Shown here one piece after another: positions 1 to 56,099 of a stretch of DNA of 64,000 nucleotides (the first letter of the stretch is position 1; each line of letters starts with the position of its first letter). The translations under genes and the position numbers were made by a program. The notes beneath the pieces were generated by a model. That model searched no databases, was not told the origin of the DNA, and was given only the letters and a program-made list of their open reading frames with translations. This DNA comes from Eleginops maclovinus (taxonomy: Eukaryota > Chordata > Actinopteri > Perciformes > Eleginopidae), in the NCBI RefSeq assembly GCF_036324505.1, contig NC_086354.1:19220707-19284706 (forward strand), in the 5' to 3' direction.

Positions 1-1792
1 CCTTGGAATTAGGGGCGCGCTGCCTTGTTGGGATTAACAGCTCCCTGGCAGGGAAAGGATTGGGCATGTTTTAACAAGAGCGACTTTTCGGAGCGCTTTG
101 GAGAAGGTAGCTGTTAGATCCCTTCTAAGGCGTAAGGGTGAGTGCAGGAGCCCCTCTGTACTTTTTGTGCTCATGTTAGTGATGAAAAGAGGCCATGTGA
201 CTATTTGGGGGAGCTGCTGGAATGTATTGTGATGCAGAGTCGCTGTCATAGCACATTTACTTTCCAGGCTTCAATTAGGTGCATGAGAGTGGAAGAGTGC
301 TTACATGTTTGGAAAGAGGCCTCCCTGACTTGGCTACAGGCCATGCATAGGCCACAGCACTATAAATGAGAGAGTCCATTAACCTCAGATAGGAAAGAGT
401 ATCCATCAAGTTCAGCCTCAAAAACGAAAAGTATTGTCTTAGCAAACACTGTACGTGTCAGCAGGAAGAAATCTTTCTTTAGAGGCGTACAGCTACGACG
501 TACTGGGAAAGGGAAGTGGGCCCAGTCGATGTCCCACTCTGCACTGACATACGGCAGCATCTTTTCCTGTAGCAGACTGGCGTCGAGGAAGAGCCCGAAG
601 ATGAATCATGTGTGAACCTCATTGTTCTTCCAGTCAAACACGTCTGTGTGAGCCTGGGTTTGTCACTAACCTCTGCCACAATGTCAACTTTTTCATGTTC
701 TATATGCAGACCCTCAACGTTTCCTCACATGACTTCCCAGCACATTAGTTGACGATTAACTCAGAGATAGGTGTGGGCCTCCGGGTGCTTGCTTTTTCAC
801 ACACAAGCAACCCAACATCTCTGGATGCTTTTCCTCCTTTTTGGCAATTTATACATTTTAAGCCCTCTACCTCACCTCTTGTAGATATTGAGGGACGTAA
901 ATAACACCAGTATGTCACACAGTGTTCATAAAAACAGAGCGAGTCCGCCTTATCACGCTGAACCCTGACCCTGTTGTTTTTGCTGTCTGTGAGTTACCGA
1001 CGTACCTTGTGTGAGGTGGTTTGTAATGCAGCCACATGAAACAGACATCTTAAAGAGTGGCAGAGAGCGCATCCTTATGTAAGAGCACTTTAATAATCCC
1101 TGTCTGATGATTTCAAGCAGATTGATGTCATTACTGAGAGAGACACACCATAACTAATGCACCTGTTGTTGTGAGTGGCAGTGGGAGTACCACAATGATG
1201 GGTTTTCGATGGCTGTTTACCACAAACAGGGTCTACTTTATGCTGCTTCTTCCGCTTATAATAAAATGTATTAAACAGCTCTTACCTCGCTGTGTGCTTC
1301 ATTATAGCCTTTTAGTTGACTTTCAGCTAAGCGCCAATCAAACTCTGGGGACACGTCAGTGCTGAAAGAGGTATTCAGAACTCTTACTAGGGTGTAGAAA
1401 TACTCTGTTACAAGTCCTGCATTCAAAATCTTGCTTAGGTGGAATAACAGAAGCATAATCATCAAAATATAAATCTTTTCATACTGGATTATAATTATTG
1501 ATGCGTTACCGTGTTAATTATTTTAATGTCACGGCGTGTCGCATAAAGTAGAAATAAAATGGGTCACCTGAACTCAGAAATAGTAATGACCCAAATCCCT
1601 ACTGAAAACTCTCGCTACTTTTAGGAGATTGTTTTTGTTTGTTGACATATTCGGTTCAATGACATTTCTGCTTATTTCAGAAACCAAAAAGCACGCGGAA
1701 GCAGAGGCTGCTGAGAAAAAGTTTAGGATCTAGCAGTGAAAAACAAATTATTTCTCAAAGGAATTGGTGAAGACCAAACTAGAGCTAAAAGG
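1..1792. other. upstream intergenic DNA
   Basis: No gene, RNA or repeat family recognised. ORFs up to 75 codons show no domain and overlap on both strands. Confidence 0.5.
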
Positions 1793-1797
1793 CAGGT

Positions 1798-2236
1798 TGT
1801 CATGATTTTGTTTTATGTCTGTTTCCTGTTTTATTTTGAAATGTTTCCCCCTCTTGTGTCATGTTTAGCTTCACTTCCTGTCTGCTTTCCCCCCCTGTGC
1901 CTGATTGTGTCATTGTGTTCACCTGTTGCCCCTGTGTTTCTCCTCCCCCCTCCAGCTGTGCCTTGTCTTGTAACCCTTGTATATTTAGTCTCTGTTGCCC
2001 TTTTGTTTCTTGTTCGGTTGTCGTCGTTTCCCACCTGGTCTAGTCCATGTTACCTGCCTGTTCCTGTCCGTCCTTCAAGTGTCAAGTTGAGTATTTTTCA
2101 TGCCCTGTATTCCCCAAGCTTTGCATTTTTGTTAACAGCTTTTTTTTTTTAAATAAAGCTTGGTTTTAGTTCCAACCCCCATACCTGTCTCCCCTTGTTT
2201 TACTGCACTTGGGTCCTGTTTCCCCCACCCGTGACA
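1798..2236 (+). mobile_element. solo LTR of an LTR retrotransposon
   Basis: A 439-bp segment begins TGTCATGA and ends CCGTGACA, so it has TG...CA ends in short inverted repeats. It is flanked on both sides by the same five bases, CAGGT (1793-1797 and 2237-2241), a target-site duplication typical of LTR elements. It is strongly pyrimidine-rich on this strand and has an AATAAA at about 2152. No internal gag/pol sequence or second LTR is nearby, so it is best read as a solo LTR left by recombination. The ORFs in it are not genes. Confidence 0.75.
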
Positions 2237-2341
2237 CAGGTGTTTATAAGATGTTCTGCTTCCAGTGGCTGCAACAGCTTCCATTTGAATTATAGGTTTC
2301 TCTCCCACACACTCTCTCCCTGCCTGAAATGCCTCCATTGG

Positions 2342-2640
2342 ACTCCTTTGTTTACATCCGTAACATTATGTTACGGATGCGTTTTTTCTTTGCTAACGCT
2401 CCAACACATACTTTGTGATAGGCTAAGGGACGGGACATCTCTAAGTGTTTGACAAATCACATCAGAGCCAGCCAGCTAACCAATCAGAGCAGACTGGGCT
2501 CTGGTTTCAGACGGAGGGTGAAAAGAGGTGCTCCAGCACAGACAGTGTGAGAAAAATAAAGAGCTTTTTGAACATGTGACAGTAGAGGAACAACACACAA
2601 ATATTAGCCTGAAAATAAGCATCATTTTAACACATTTGTT
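2342..2640 (+). repeat. dispersed teleost repeat (non-coding)
   Basis: The run containing CAGCCAGCTAACCAATCAG and GAAAAATAAAGAGCTTTTTG resembles a repeat I know from many fish genomes. The boundaries are uncertain. It starts with the perfect palindrome described in the findings. Confidence 0.45.
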
Positions 2641-3267
2641 GAGACGGTTAAATCACTGTCGAATGTTTAACACATGTGGTCCTTGTTTTATGTTACCTTC
2701 CTTTTTTCTCATCCCCTTCAGTGACATTGTTTCTGCTTTGTAAACCGCTTAAGAATCAGTTGCCAAAAAGCTCCGAATGTTGATGTTTTGCCAAATTCCT
2801 TTCCAGGACATCTATTTTTGTATACTGCTTGTCTTCTGGGTCTTATTTCCTGTCAACATAGCTTGTGAAATCAGTGTTTTTTGACAGTCCTCATGTAAAT
2901 ATCAGATGTTAAAGCTTCCTTGAAGGCACCACAGAGGAAGAGTTATTTCTCAAGCAGCATGACCACACGACATAACTGCCGACAGGAAACCAATAATTGG
3001 CGGGAAATTGTTCAAGCAAGTTTAAACACTCGCAAATATGATTTTTAATACTTCAGTTCAATGAATGAAAAACAAAGCCTGGTGGGGTAAATCTGTCGGA
3101 ACAGGGTGTGCTTTGAAAATGTGTAACCAATTATTCAAGAGTGTGTTATTTGGCAATGGGCTAATGGATGCAGGAACAGACCACTGTGTTTGCAAGTTGT
3201 GGCTTGTTAACGGTGACACTTTCCAGATATTCAAGATAGTTAGTATGTTTCTCTGGTACAGGGACCA

Positions 3268-3856
3268 ATGCTTTGCATGCTATGTATGGTACCAAAGGAA
3301 AGTGGTCTGAATGCCCACCAGATCTCATGGTGCAGAATAGCACTTATTACTGGATGTAGGATAGTGTTGCGACACTGGAAAACTAAAGGGGACATATCAC
3401 TTAAGGAATGGATGGATGAAATAACCAAAATCTCCTCCTTTGAAAGAGTACGTTATAAGATGATGGACAGAGTAGATATTTACATTAAAATATGGGGCCC
3501 CTTTGTGGCGGCGACTTAAAGTGCTGAAGAGTTCCACCCTTTCAAATAATTCAACACCCCAAAAATGAAGCAACAATATGATGTAGTATGTATTTGATGT
3601 ATAAATATAATGTGTGTATCCTGATAGGTGCAGGATGGTTTGCATACTGCGTATCATGTATATCGTGTATATCATGGAGGATGCTCTACCTCTGTACCGT
3701 TCCCTTTGTCCGTCTTTTCTGTTTTTGTCCTGTCTATGGTGTAGCTTGCTGTGGTACTTTGACATTTTGATATGTGAAGTGTTTAGCAGGCTGTGTTGGT
3801 AGGTATGTCTTTCTTTTTCTGAAAAACAATAAAATGACAATACCAACAAAAAAAAA
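3268..3856 (+). mobile_element. 5'-truncated L1-like LINE, 3' end
   Basis: The reading frame ending at TAA 3517-3519 gives LRHWKTKGDISLKEWMDEIT, then FERVRYKMMDR and IWGPFVA. This pattern (LRHWK..., EW..E, W.PF) resembles the C-terminus of fish L1-type ORF2. A 3' UTR of about 310 bp follows and ends in AATAAAATGACAATACC and an A-rich tail (3848-3856). The 5' limit is uncertain. The copy is a fragment and codes for nothing functional. Confidence 0.65.
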
Positions 3857-6800
3857 GACAGTGAGTTTGTTGTATTTTTCAATCTTTCCATTGAAGCCCC
3901 TGGTTCTTATTGTCTGGTCTGGTCTGCAATAATAATAAAGTTGAATTTATTTATCTATAATTACACAGAAATGAAAGTGCTCCCATTCAAATCAACCACC
4001 GTTTCTCAAGATGTAAATAAATACACCAAAAAGATCAACAAAACATTATTTCACATCTGCTCTATTCAAACAGAAACAGAAAAAAACTAACTCAGATTAG
4101 AATAAGGATTAAACTACAACTACAAAGTTTATTTTCCTTGATTTGGGTGGTTGTACCACTAAAAGAACAACTCCAATGATGCTGCTAAATAACTGTCTTT
4201 ACGGCACTGTAGGACAAACAAAATGTCTGAATTGAACATGGCTATTTATGAAATCTATTACTTGCAGTACTGAAACTAAAACATGCAAAACCACTTTTAT
4301 GAGGAACCAACAGCCATAAGATTAAAACTTCATTTATGGCTGAAGATGATCTTTGTGGTCACCTTTCACCTCAAGGCAATCCACGACATGGTGCTGTAGT
4401 GGTGGTAAAGTGTGAGTGCTCCACCATCACAGACCCCAGCAGAGGTCAGGATTAGCAGGTTGTCTGGATTAGGAGACACGGCTCAAACCACTTCTCTTTA
4501 GTCCTCAGCAACAGGCAGCAGGCTGTTAGCATTCATGTTTTTATGACTCATTTATATTTTTGTTCAGAACATCCTCTATAACATAAAAACAGTTCTGAGC
4601 TATTATGCCCCCGATTTGGTCAAAACAGCACATGGGGTGTAATTTAAGTATTAGGCCTGAAAAAATGTTGTTGTTGTTGTTCTTTTTCTTCTTCTTCCTG
4701 TTCTTCTTCCTGTTCTTCTTCTTCTTGTTGTTGTTCTTGTTCTTGTTCTTCTTCGTCTTCGTCTTCGTCTTCGTCTTCGTCTTCGTCTTCGTCTTCTTCT
4801 TCTTCTTAAAATGATAACGGTTTGGTGAGATTTCTTTAAACATAGGTTATTTGTTTTGCAATCTAAATAAATTACCAATCAATATATACAATGGTCTGAA
4901 AAAAAAAATTGCACTTTTTCTGCACCACCTGAGTTCACCACATGATAAGCTTGAAAGCTGAGGATTTACTACAGCCATTTTCTTTTTGACGTTAATAATT
5001 ATACTTTTAGGTTCATAGTAATATTGGGGTGGGGCTCTGAAGGAGCCTGAAGGGACACGTTGTCAGTGTTGTAAACTTTAATGACTTTCCGGATAGATTT
5101 ATTGACTTTTGATCATGAGCTGCGGCCTTCTTTCATTGAAAAAAAAAGAACAACAGGCTGGGTTTTCAGTTATCATGAAAAGCTAACTTAGTGGCTTTCC
5201 TAATGATACCCATGCAAGCTTTAAGGAGATGTCTTTGAATGGGGTTAATGGTTCACTTTCACATCACATACAAATCTGAAAAAGAAGTGCTTATGGTGTA
5301 TAGAAGATTAACTTCAGGTTGAATAACTAATTATAAAAGAGGGTATTTAAAGAAGGTATAAGGCACTTTTAAATGTGTTGTACTGACATACAACCAATCC
5401 ACACGTAGAAAACAGCTCTAGAATATTTTGATACGTTTTAATTGGCTGTTTTTATGCATTTTATTGTATTTTGTAAATCTTGTTCAATTGAATTTGAACT
5501 TTTATGCTGAGGTGTTATTCTTTAAAGCACTCTGTTACAAAAATGAAAAGATAATTGTTTATTATTTGTTGTTGTATGATAGCATGTATCTAAACCTTAA
5601 ATGCTACTGTAATAACCCCGTATGTAAAACATATCCTCTTCTCAAAATATCCATTACAAGCACAAAATACTGAAAACAAAACAAAAACCTAAACTTCTTA
5701 CTTACCATATTTGTTGTTAGTGAAATATAAAACTGTTTATGTCCAGCTCATGAATTTGTTTTGGCTCATGGCTCCATGAAGTAATTCGCTAGGATTTAAT
5801 CTCATTAGAGCACCTCACTCCTGCAGACTGCACAATCTGTGTGATTATATTTAAGATATGGAAATTATAGCCATGCAGTTCAGCTCTGCTTCCTCTTTAA
5901 TACAAGATGCTCCTGCGTTGCAAGATGTCCTAATCGGCTCAGTAACTAATTATTTTTGTGCCATTGTAACCTTCCTCTTACAAATGACGCATGTTGAGAG
6001 GCGTTAGCCCGCATCACCTCTTGACCTTGCTATGTGCTCTTCCTTCCACCTCAGGAGTGTTGTTGGGAACATGTGAGAACCTCCAAGTTTTCCTCTCATG
6101 CTAAATAACTCCAAAATGCTGATGTTACTAATGAGCTCCTCTTGTGTTTTGCTTTTCTTCTAAGTGGCCCCTTCCGTCTGAATGAATGCCTGCAACAGCA
6201 GATAGTGGCTGGTGTTCGTTCGCACACGTGCAGACGAATCTCAACTAGAGAATTTTTCATGATAAAACGATGATTGAAATGTCACAGCTGCCACAGAAAT
6301 CCCGTAATTGCAGCTTTTTTAGCATTCCAGTCAAATCTATTTCAGCATAATAAACAACAGGATATTATTATCTTGCACCGAGCAGGCTGCTGTGTAATCA
6401 GGTAGTGAATTAGCAGTGATGAAAGAGATGGCATTGGGGCACAATCTCAGCTCACATAAACAAGATATTTCCAGCCTCTGAAAGCTCCTGTGTGAAATCT
6501 GTGTTGATGGTTTTTTTCTATTAGAGCGTCCGAGTGTGAGAACATCACTGGATCAAACGGCGCATCATGTTCAGTTTCTAAACAATAGTTGAATCAGACA
6601 AGGGTTTTCCTTCCTCATGTCTTCCTCAAAAGCTTCCTAGAATAACAGAGGAACTTCTGAATTTCCGAACATGTATATACAACTTGTACTTCCTTGGATG
6701 TTTGTTGATACTGCGTACTTGGATTTGCAGGTTGCATATGATACTGCAGTGGTCCACATCTGTATTTCAAGACATCCCCAGGCCCTATCAGAAACACATA

Positions 6801-8030
6801 TCACTTCATAAAAACAACCCCTGCAATGTATTAAATGTTGGATTTTAATTGTTGTTTAACACTATTAACTACATAAATAACATTTGTGCTACTCGTGACA
6901 GAGGCTAGAGCTTTTATACCAAAGTTGATGAAAAATGTTTCCCTGATGTCAATTTTTTTAAATGAATTATTCCATCCCTTAATCCATTACAATTCATAAT
7001 ATCTGTTCAAACCTGCTTACTTGTTGTTGTGCACTCCATTTAAAACTAAATGTGTCATGATATATGGAAGATGTATATGATATCCTATCAATGGATTTAA
7101 CTTTAATTTAATTTCAGCACTTACAATATTGAGTACATCTTATCAATTATGTTTCAAACCTGCAAAAAAATGTGCAATCTATTTGACGAAACATGAAAGA
7201 AGTGTTTGTAAATGTTTCACAATTTGCAGTTAGTAAAATAGTTCAATACACCAGCTGCTCCTCTGTCTGTGGGATGTTGCAATGTGAACAAACAAAAGGG
7301 GAGATCAACAACAACTGAGACCGGGATGTGGTTAAAAAGTCTGCAAAAGAGCTTGAGCTAAGATTGATTGTTTCCAAGGTCCAGAGTGACTTTATTGTAT
7401 TTAATTCTGAATCCAATTTCTTTCACTCTTTGCACAAATGTGTCAGGGGAGGGGTCAAAGCTGCAAAGCTGTGAGCCAATCCCAGTAATGGTCTATAACA
7501 TACAAACGAATGATTATGATAATGATCTCCAAAAAACACAGTTTAATTTGAATAATTGTATTCATTTTAATAAAGACTACATTCGTCAAATAATTGGAAA
7601 TATCCGTGATTAAGTATAATTATTTTAACTATAGTAGCATGGTCATTACATTTTGAAAGCAGAACAATTGTATTTTCTTGATGAAACTGAAATTATGTTT
7701 ATTTATGTTTCAATTTTATTAAGCCATTCTTTTTGCCAATTTTTAAATTAGTTGGTCATTTAATGTGTTGATAAAACGTCACCTAACGTAATTAATCTCT
7801 AATATTTTATTATAATAATGTTTGTATTTGTAGAACAGGCCTAATGTAACTTGTGTATTAATATCATACTATATACACAGCCTTTTTGTTTATATATGTG
7901 TATATATATTTATTTATTAAAGTATAAAATTATAAAGTTAAAATAAACCAAAACCTAAAGAATATATATTGTTTTCTTCCGATTATAATTATTAATGCAT
8001 TCATTCATTTATCACTTTACCTCTGCAGCT
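3857..8030. other. AT-rich intergenic DNA
   Basis: Apart from the simple repeat at 4669-4807, I recognise nothing here. The segment 7600-8000 is especially AT-rich. The longest ORFs (about 80 codons) have no recognisable features. Confidence 0.55.
4669..4807 (+). repeat. TTG/TTC/TTCGTC simple repeat
   Basis: About 140 bp of pyrimidine-rich trinucleotide units that drift from TTG to TTC and then to a regular TCTTCG hexamer (about 4750-4795). Apparent Lys-, Arg- or Phe/Leu-rich ORFs here are repeat translations. Confidence 0.95.
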
Positions 8031-8283
8031 TGTAAGAGTAGATATCATTTTCATTATTAACTATATACTGCTGGAAAGCTTGATCTATAATAACATATCA
8101 TCATATCTTTAGTTGATTATGTATTTTTTCAATTTAAGAAAGTAATTTAAGTGGTCAAGTAAATTAAGTGGAGTAGATAGTCCCTAATAATAGTAGCATA
8201 AAATGGAGTTATTCAAATAATGGACAACGGAGTAACACAAAGTATATACTTCAATACAGTACTAGTCAATGTACTTAGTTACT
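8031..8283 (+). repeat. dispersed repeat, copy 1
   Basis: Resembles the family seen at 55480-55933: CTGCTGGAAAGCTTGATCTATAATAACATATCATCATA and a later stretch ending AATGTACTTAGTTAC. In that family the text usually reads ...GTACTTAGTTACATTCCACCACTG. Diverged; ends approximate. Confidence 0.5.
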
Positions 8284-8297
8284 CTGTATATAAATAA

Positions 8298-9479
8298 ATG
8301 CATTACTTTTCTGACGCGTTACCACCTGACAGTAGGATCAGTTTGTTGTGTAATCCAATAAGCTCCAGTCCGTATTTCCCCTGGAGCCCATCTGGCTCTC
8401 TGGCTCGGTTTGTTTACTGGCGGAGGCTGAAGAAGGGGATCCTACAGGACCTGCTGGGAGACTGTACAATCTACCTCTGTTTGTGGAAGAAGAACAGGGA
8501 AAAAACAACTTTATTTCCCCTGCTTTCCTCTCATTCAGATACACGCTTAGTTGCTGTGAGGGCAGGAGCCTAAACACAACTCGGAGCAATTATATGTTGG
8601 TTTTTTTTCTATTCCCAAACAAAAAAAGAAGAAGTGCCGAGCCACGACTGAAGTCTGTCAGAGAGTGGAGGTCTCACTGCAATCTCTGCACTGACTGAAG
8701 AGGACTCGTTGGAGCTAACCAGCGGAACATAATACACTTTATTTCCCAAGCAAGATAAATTCACTGCAGTGTGTGGTGTTCGCAGGAGTACTTGAGGGAT
8801 TTTTTTTTTAATTTTAATTTTTACGAAAGACACGCTAACGTTACGCCACGCATGCCACAAGCATCGAGTCAGCAGCTCCAAAAAATCCTCTAAATTAAGT
8901 TATCAGTCGATTTAATGTGATTTTCTTGCATGCAAATTGACTCTTGTATTAATAATACCCTGTGCAGCTGTAAAGGTATGCGGGGGGTTTCTTAAAGTTA
9001 AAATGAATTGCGATAGTTGCTGAAAAGCAGCGCAAACTTCACTTGTGGCCTGGACTAGAGAGGTGGAGCTAGGCTAGGCTAGCTAGCTTAACGTTAGCAT
9101 TTTTTCGGAACAACATATCTATTTTTGCATTTTTTTTCGGACACGGACAAACAAAACTGGGTCAGTTTATCCAACAAATGCATTTAAAGACATAAAATGA
9201 ACTCTCATGTCCCGTGGTAGTGTGTGTTAAGGGTGCTTTTCCATGAGGTGGCTAACTTTAGCAGTGTTAGCTTGTATTTCAGTGAACACGTTGGATTCGT
9301 TCCTCCGCCCATCTTCCGGGATGTCTTTTATTTATTTTTGTTTACCTGTTGGCCCACGCCGCCAAACAAAACCAATTTCCTGAAGGCATTTCTCCTCCAG
9401 TCTGAACTGTGTCCTCGCCAAGGATTATTCTGTAATTGACCCGGAATAGTGCTGCATGATATTTTATTCCGAGTCAGTT
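8298..9479 (+). promoter_or_regulatory. insr: probable insr promoter and 5' UTR region
   Basis: This stretch lies directly upstream of the insr start and has scattered CpGs in otherwise AT-rich DNA. No clear TATA box or splice structure fixes the transcription start, so the limits are loose. It contains two copies of a TAACGTTA core (8836-8843 and 9089-9098, the second extended to TAACGTTAGC) and a run of GCTAGC/GGCTA units at 9068-9090. Short ORFs here look like chance. Confidence 0.4.
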
Positions 9480-52682
<43,203 letters not shown>

Positions 52683-53550
52683 CATACTGTACACATCCCG
52701 TGCAAACACATCATTGCTATAGATTTGAATATATTTTTGTTTTTTGTTGTCATTTTATATAGAGCACACTTTTATCACACTCTCTACAGGTGCCCCACAG
52801 TGCATTTCTCAGGACCTTATTTTTCTCCTCCGATGCCGCAAAACACACACTACAGCAAGTCCGCACACGGATGCCAGAAGACACTTTTTGTATTTAAGGA
52901 CGGATCCTCCCGCGTCCCCCTCGTTCATGATTGTAGTTTATATACTGTATATATATATAAATATATATATTGCCAAGTTTGTGCTAGATTGGGTGGATTA
53001 AATGATTCAACTGTGAAACAAACTCTTGACAAACAAGAAGGCTGCTAAAACCCTCCCGAGTCCAGACTGTTCCCTCCCCTTAATTCAGCAAGAGGCTTCA
53101 TCCCCGGGTTGCTATGTTTTTTGAAAAAAAGTGCCCTTCTATTTTGTCTGTGGCCTAAATCAGTTGTCATGGAACTGTGTCTGAGTCTTTGTGCGTAAGC
53201 GGATGACAAACTATGAATGAAAGACTTTGGGAACGCTGTTGGATGGTCAGCTTCGGTCCATCGTCGAACAAACTCTTATCCACTGGGGAAGCTGGTTGAA
53301 GTGGCCTACCTCCTCACACTCTGCAGTATTCCAAAATGGCACACATGATAAACACAGGACTTTTGTTGGGTTATATTTTTAACATTTTATTTACGTGTCT
53401 CTCTCTTTTTTTTTTTTTCTTTTTGGAGTTTTCACATTTACAGCTGAAGGATATTTAAACAGTTTTCAAAAACATGTTGGTGAACGAGTTCCTCAGATTG
53501 ACCAATAGCTGCTTCTTTGGTATATTTTAGTGGGTATAGAAGATAAAAAA

Positions 53551-53583
53551 TATATATATATATATAAATATATATATATATAT
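53551..53583 (+). repeat. insr: (TA)n tract in insr 3' UTR
   Basis: Two runs of TA repeat separated by one AAA interruption. A similar smaller tract lies at 52941-52970. These may fold into hairpins in the transcript. Confidence 0.9.
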
Positions 53584-53831
53584 GAATATATTGTTGATGT
53601 TTTTGTACATAGCTGATATGTTGTCCTTCTTGAGGTATTTACGGTCATAGAAAAATGTTTTTACATGTTAGTCTCTATGTTTATTTTTTCTAATCCAGAA
53701 AATCATACTAATTCGCTTTTTTTGAACCCATGATCAACCAACAGCACTTGGTATTTTTGCTACGCGATGCCTGGGAGAAAAGAGTGTTTGGCGTCTTCAG
53801 CTTAAGATGTCTGCCCGTCATATCATGATCA

Positions 53832-53837
53832 AATAAA
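53832..53837 (+). terminator. insr: AATAAA polyadenylation signal, insr
   Basis: First canonical AATAAA hexamer after the insr stop codon, about 1.15 kb downstream. Cleavage would be expected 10-30 bases later. Not proven without transcript data. Confidence 0.6.
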
Positions 53838-53855
53838 ATAGTGCTGTAAATAATG

Positions 53856-55479
53856 CAGCGAGGTGCATTCATGAAGAGGCTCCTTCAATTTGTTTCTGGT
53901 ATTTTCCATTCTTTCATTAATACTGTTTCTCAAGTCAGTTCTCTGTTCCTTCAGGTTGTACTGAGATTGTCACGTGTGTGTATGCAAAGGGAGCATGGGT
54001 GAGATGGGAATTCGGGAAAGGCCAACACAGATATTGATCTTTTTGGATTTGAGATAAATCCTTTAGCAGATTATTTTTGTTACACAACCACTCAACACTA
54101 TACAACCAAATATTTTTGGCAATGAATGCTCAAATTGTTTTTTTTGAAGATATTCTATTTTTTACATACTGATAATTTACTCATAATGATTAGGCTTTTA
54201 ATTTGGAATACACTTTTCAATCATTGCAATCATTATAGATAAAAACCAATACAACAACTAAGTACAAATAAAATAAATGTCTAGATTAAAATGCAGCCTA
54301 TAAATGTTTATGTACAGCAATTTTCCATGTGTATGTCTGCCAATACGCCTATCATATTTAATAAAAACCTATTGCTAGGGCATAAGACTAATGCATTTAT
54401 CCAATTGCATATATTAAATGCTATGTGCAGTAATGTTTGTCATTGTTTATAATGCTGGATGGCGGTGCCACTGTTCGTGTATAAGGTTTAGCACAATGAT
54501 GCCACCTGCTGGACGGCAATATAAAGAAAGTACCCAGTCTATGTGATGGCACACTACATGGCCAAGCTTTGCACCATTTATATACATATTAATCGTGCAC
54601 ATAACTGCACAATATTAAAAACACATTTAATGACAAATCCTGATGTGAAAAACAACTCAACTTTGAGGAAAATTGGTTTAACACTTGCATGGGGAGTAAC
54701 TTTACTTCTCCTTTAACAAAGCATTTCAAAGTGTTTGCTGACAAATCAGGAGCTTTCAATTATAGCACAATCTCTTACCCAGCAGGTGGAGACACCCATT
54801 TGTTCTGAAAGTGAAGATACAGTTTTTTGATCACTTAAAGGCTCAGAAAAAAAACCACAGAATGCATCACTTGTAATTGTTGAGGCATGTATGTGTTATC
54901 ACTTTAATGTTGCAGAGCTAAAGGTGAAGCTAATGTATTTGCTTTACTGCTGGCTATCTTGATCTTACACTTTTAGGCTACACAATCTATACATTAATTT
55001 CGATTTTTTTTTTGTATTAAGGATTTCAGTTTGTTAATTTAGTAAAGTTAAAAAACAAATATATATTGGAGTTAAAATGACAATATATTCCCTATTAATC
55101 TAGTGGTGTAGAAATATTAAGTAGCATAATTATTCAAAATGTTACAGAATACCACCTCTGCCCACGTGTTTTCAGTTTGATTAAAACAATGCTGTATGGA
55201 AAATTTGACCTTGGCTCCTACCAGCATTCCCTTCAGTTGCCTACATAAAGAAAAGCTGTTTCTTTTTTCCAAAATAAATAAACATCTCAGTTTTCACACA
55301 AACAGGTTTCCACCCTGAGCGTGCTGGGCGTGGTGTCATTGCTTCTTACAGTGAAATTCATCCTCAAATGTAATGTGGTAATTAATGTCAATGCCACATA
55401 ATTACTGCAGAGCATGCAAGCTGCACAAACTGGCATGTAATTTAGACAGAGGTGTAAGGCATATTCAGGTTTTTGACTT
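53856..55479. other. intergenic DNA between insr and arhgef18
   Basis: AT-rich sequence without a recognisable gene. Several AATAAA-like words occur, but with no coding context. Confidence 0.6.
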
Positions 55480-55933
55480 AAGTACATAGCAATATAGCAG
55501 TGTGAAAATACCCACTACAAGTAGAAGTACCAAACAAAAAGTACTCATTATGCAGAAATGGCCCATTTAGGCAGCATACATTTAAAATGATTGTATTCTA
55601 CTTATTGATGCATTTATGTGTTCATCAGTTCAATGTGGTTTATTTTAATTACTTCAAATACTACTGGTTGGCTTAACCTTTCAAAATATATGATAATGTA
55701 TTAGTTGATTTATATTTTGTATTAATAACATAAATCTGGAAAGTAACTTGTAACTCATTCTGGTAAATACATGTTAGTGAGTGTGAAAAGTACAACATTT
55801 GCCAACAAACTGTAGCGGAGTAAAAGTATAAAATAGCACGAAACGGAAATACACACGTAAAGTACAAGTACATACATGTTTTACTTAGAGTACCATCCTT
55901 GAGTAGATGTACTAAATTACATTCCACCACTGA
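55480..55933 (+). repeat. dispersed repeat, copy 2
   Basis: Ends with TACTAAATTACATTCCACCACTG at 55911-55933, the usual end of this common teleost repeat. GCGGAGTAAAAGTA and TTTGTATTAATAACATAAAT are further family words. It lies just upstream of the probable arhgef18 first exon. Confidence 0.65.
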
Positions 55934-56099
55934 ATTTAAAGGGAATCTGAGCAGGTGTCAGTCCTGCTGGATGAACCTGCGGAATGTGTTGACTGACCTA
56001 AACCATTCCCACAATAGAGGAGGAAGGAGGGCTCATCCAGAGGAGGCTGGGATTTATTTTAAACACCCTCCTCCAGCCATGCCTCTAACCTCCCTTATT

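Larger units (their letters stand above)
52683..53855 (+). other. insr: insr 3' UTR
   Basis: From the stop codon to just after the AATAAA at 53832-53837, about 1.17 kb. It is AT-rich and carries two TA-repeat tracts (52941-52970 and 53551-53583) plus a poly-T tract near 53408. The end is inferred; later AATAAA-like motifs exist, so longer transcripts are possible. Confidence 0.65.

Noticed and set aside
1736..2152. 138-codon ORF upstream
   Set aside because: Pyrimidine-rich translation of the solo LTR; no domain and no codon bias.
3397..3891. 164-codon ORF on the minus strand
   Set aside because: Antisense to the LINE 3' end; no recognisable protein features.
4541..4878. Lys- and Arg-rich ORFs on the minus strand
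   Set aside because: Direct translations of the simple repeat at 4669-4807.
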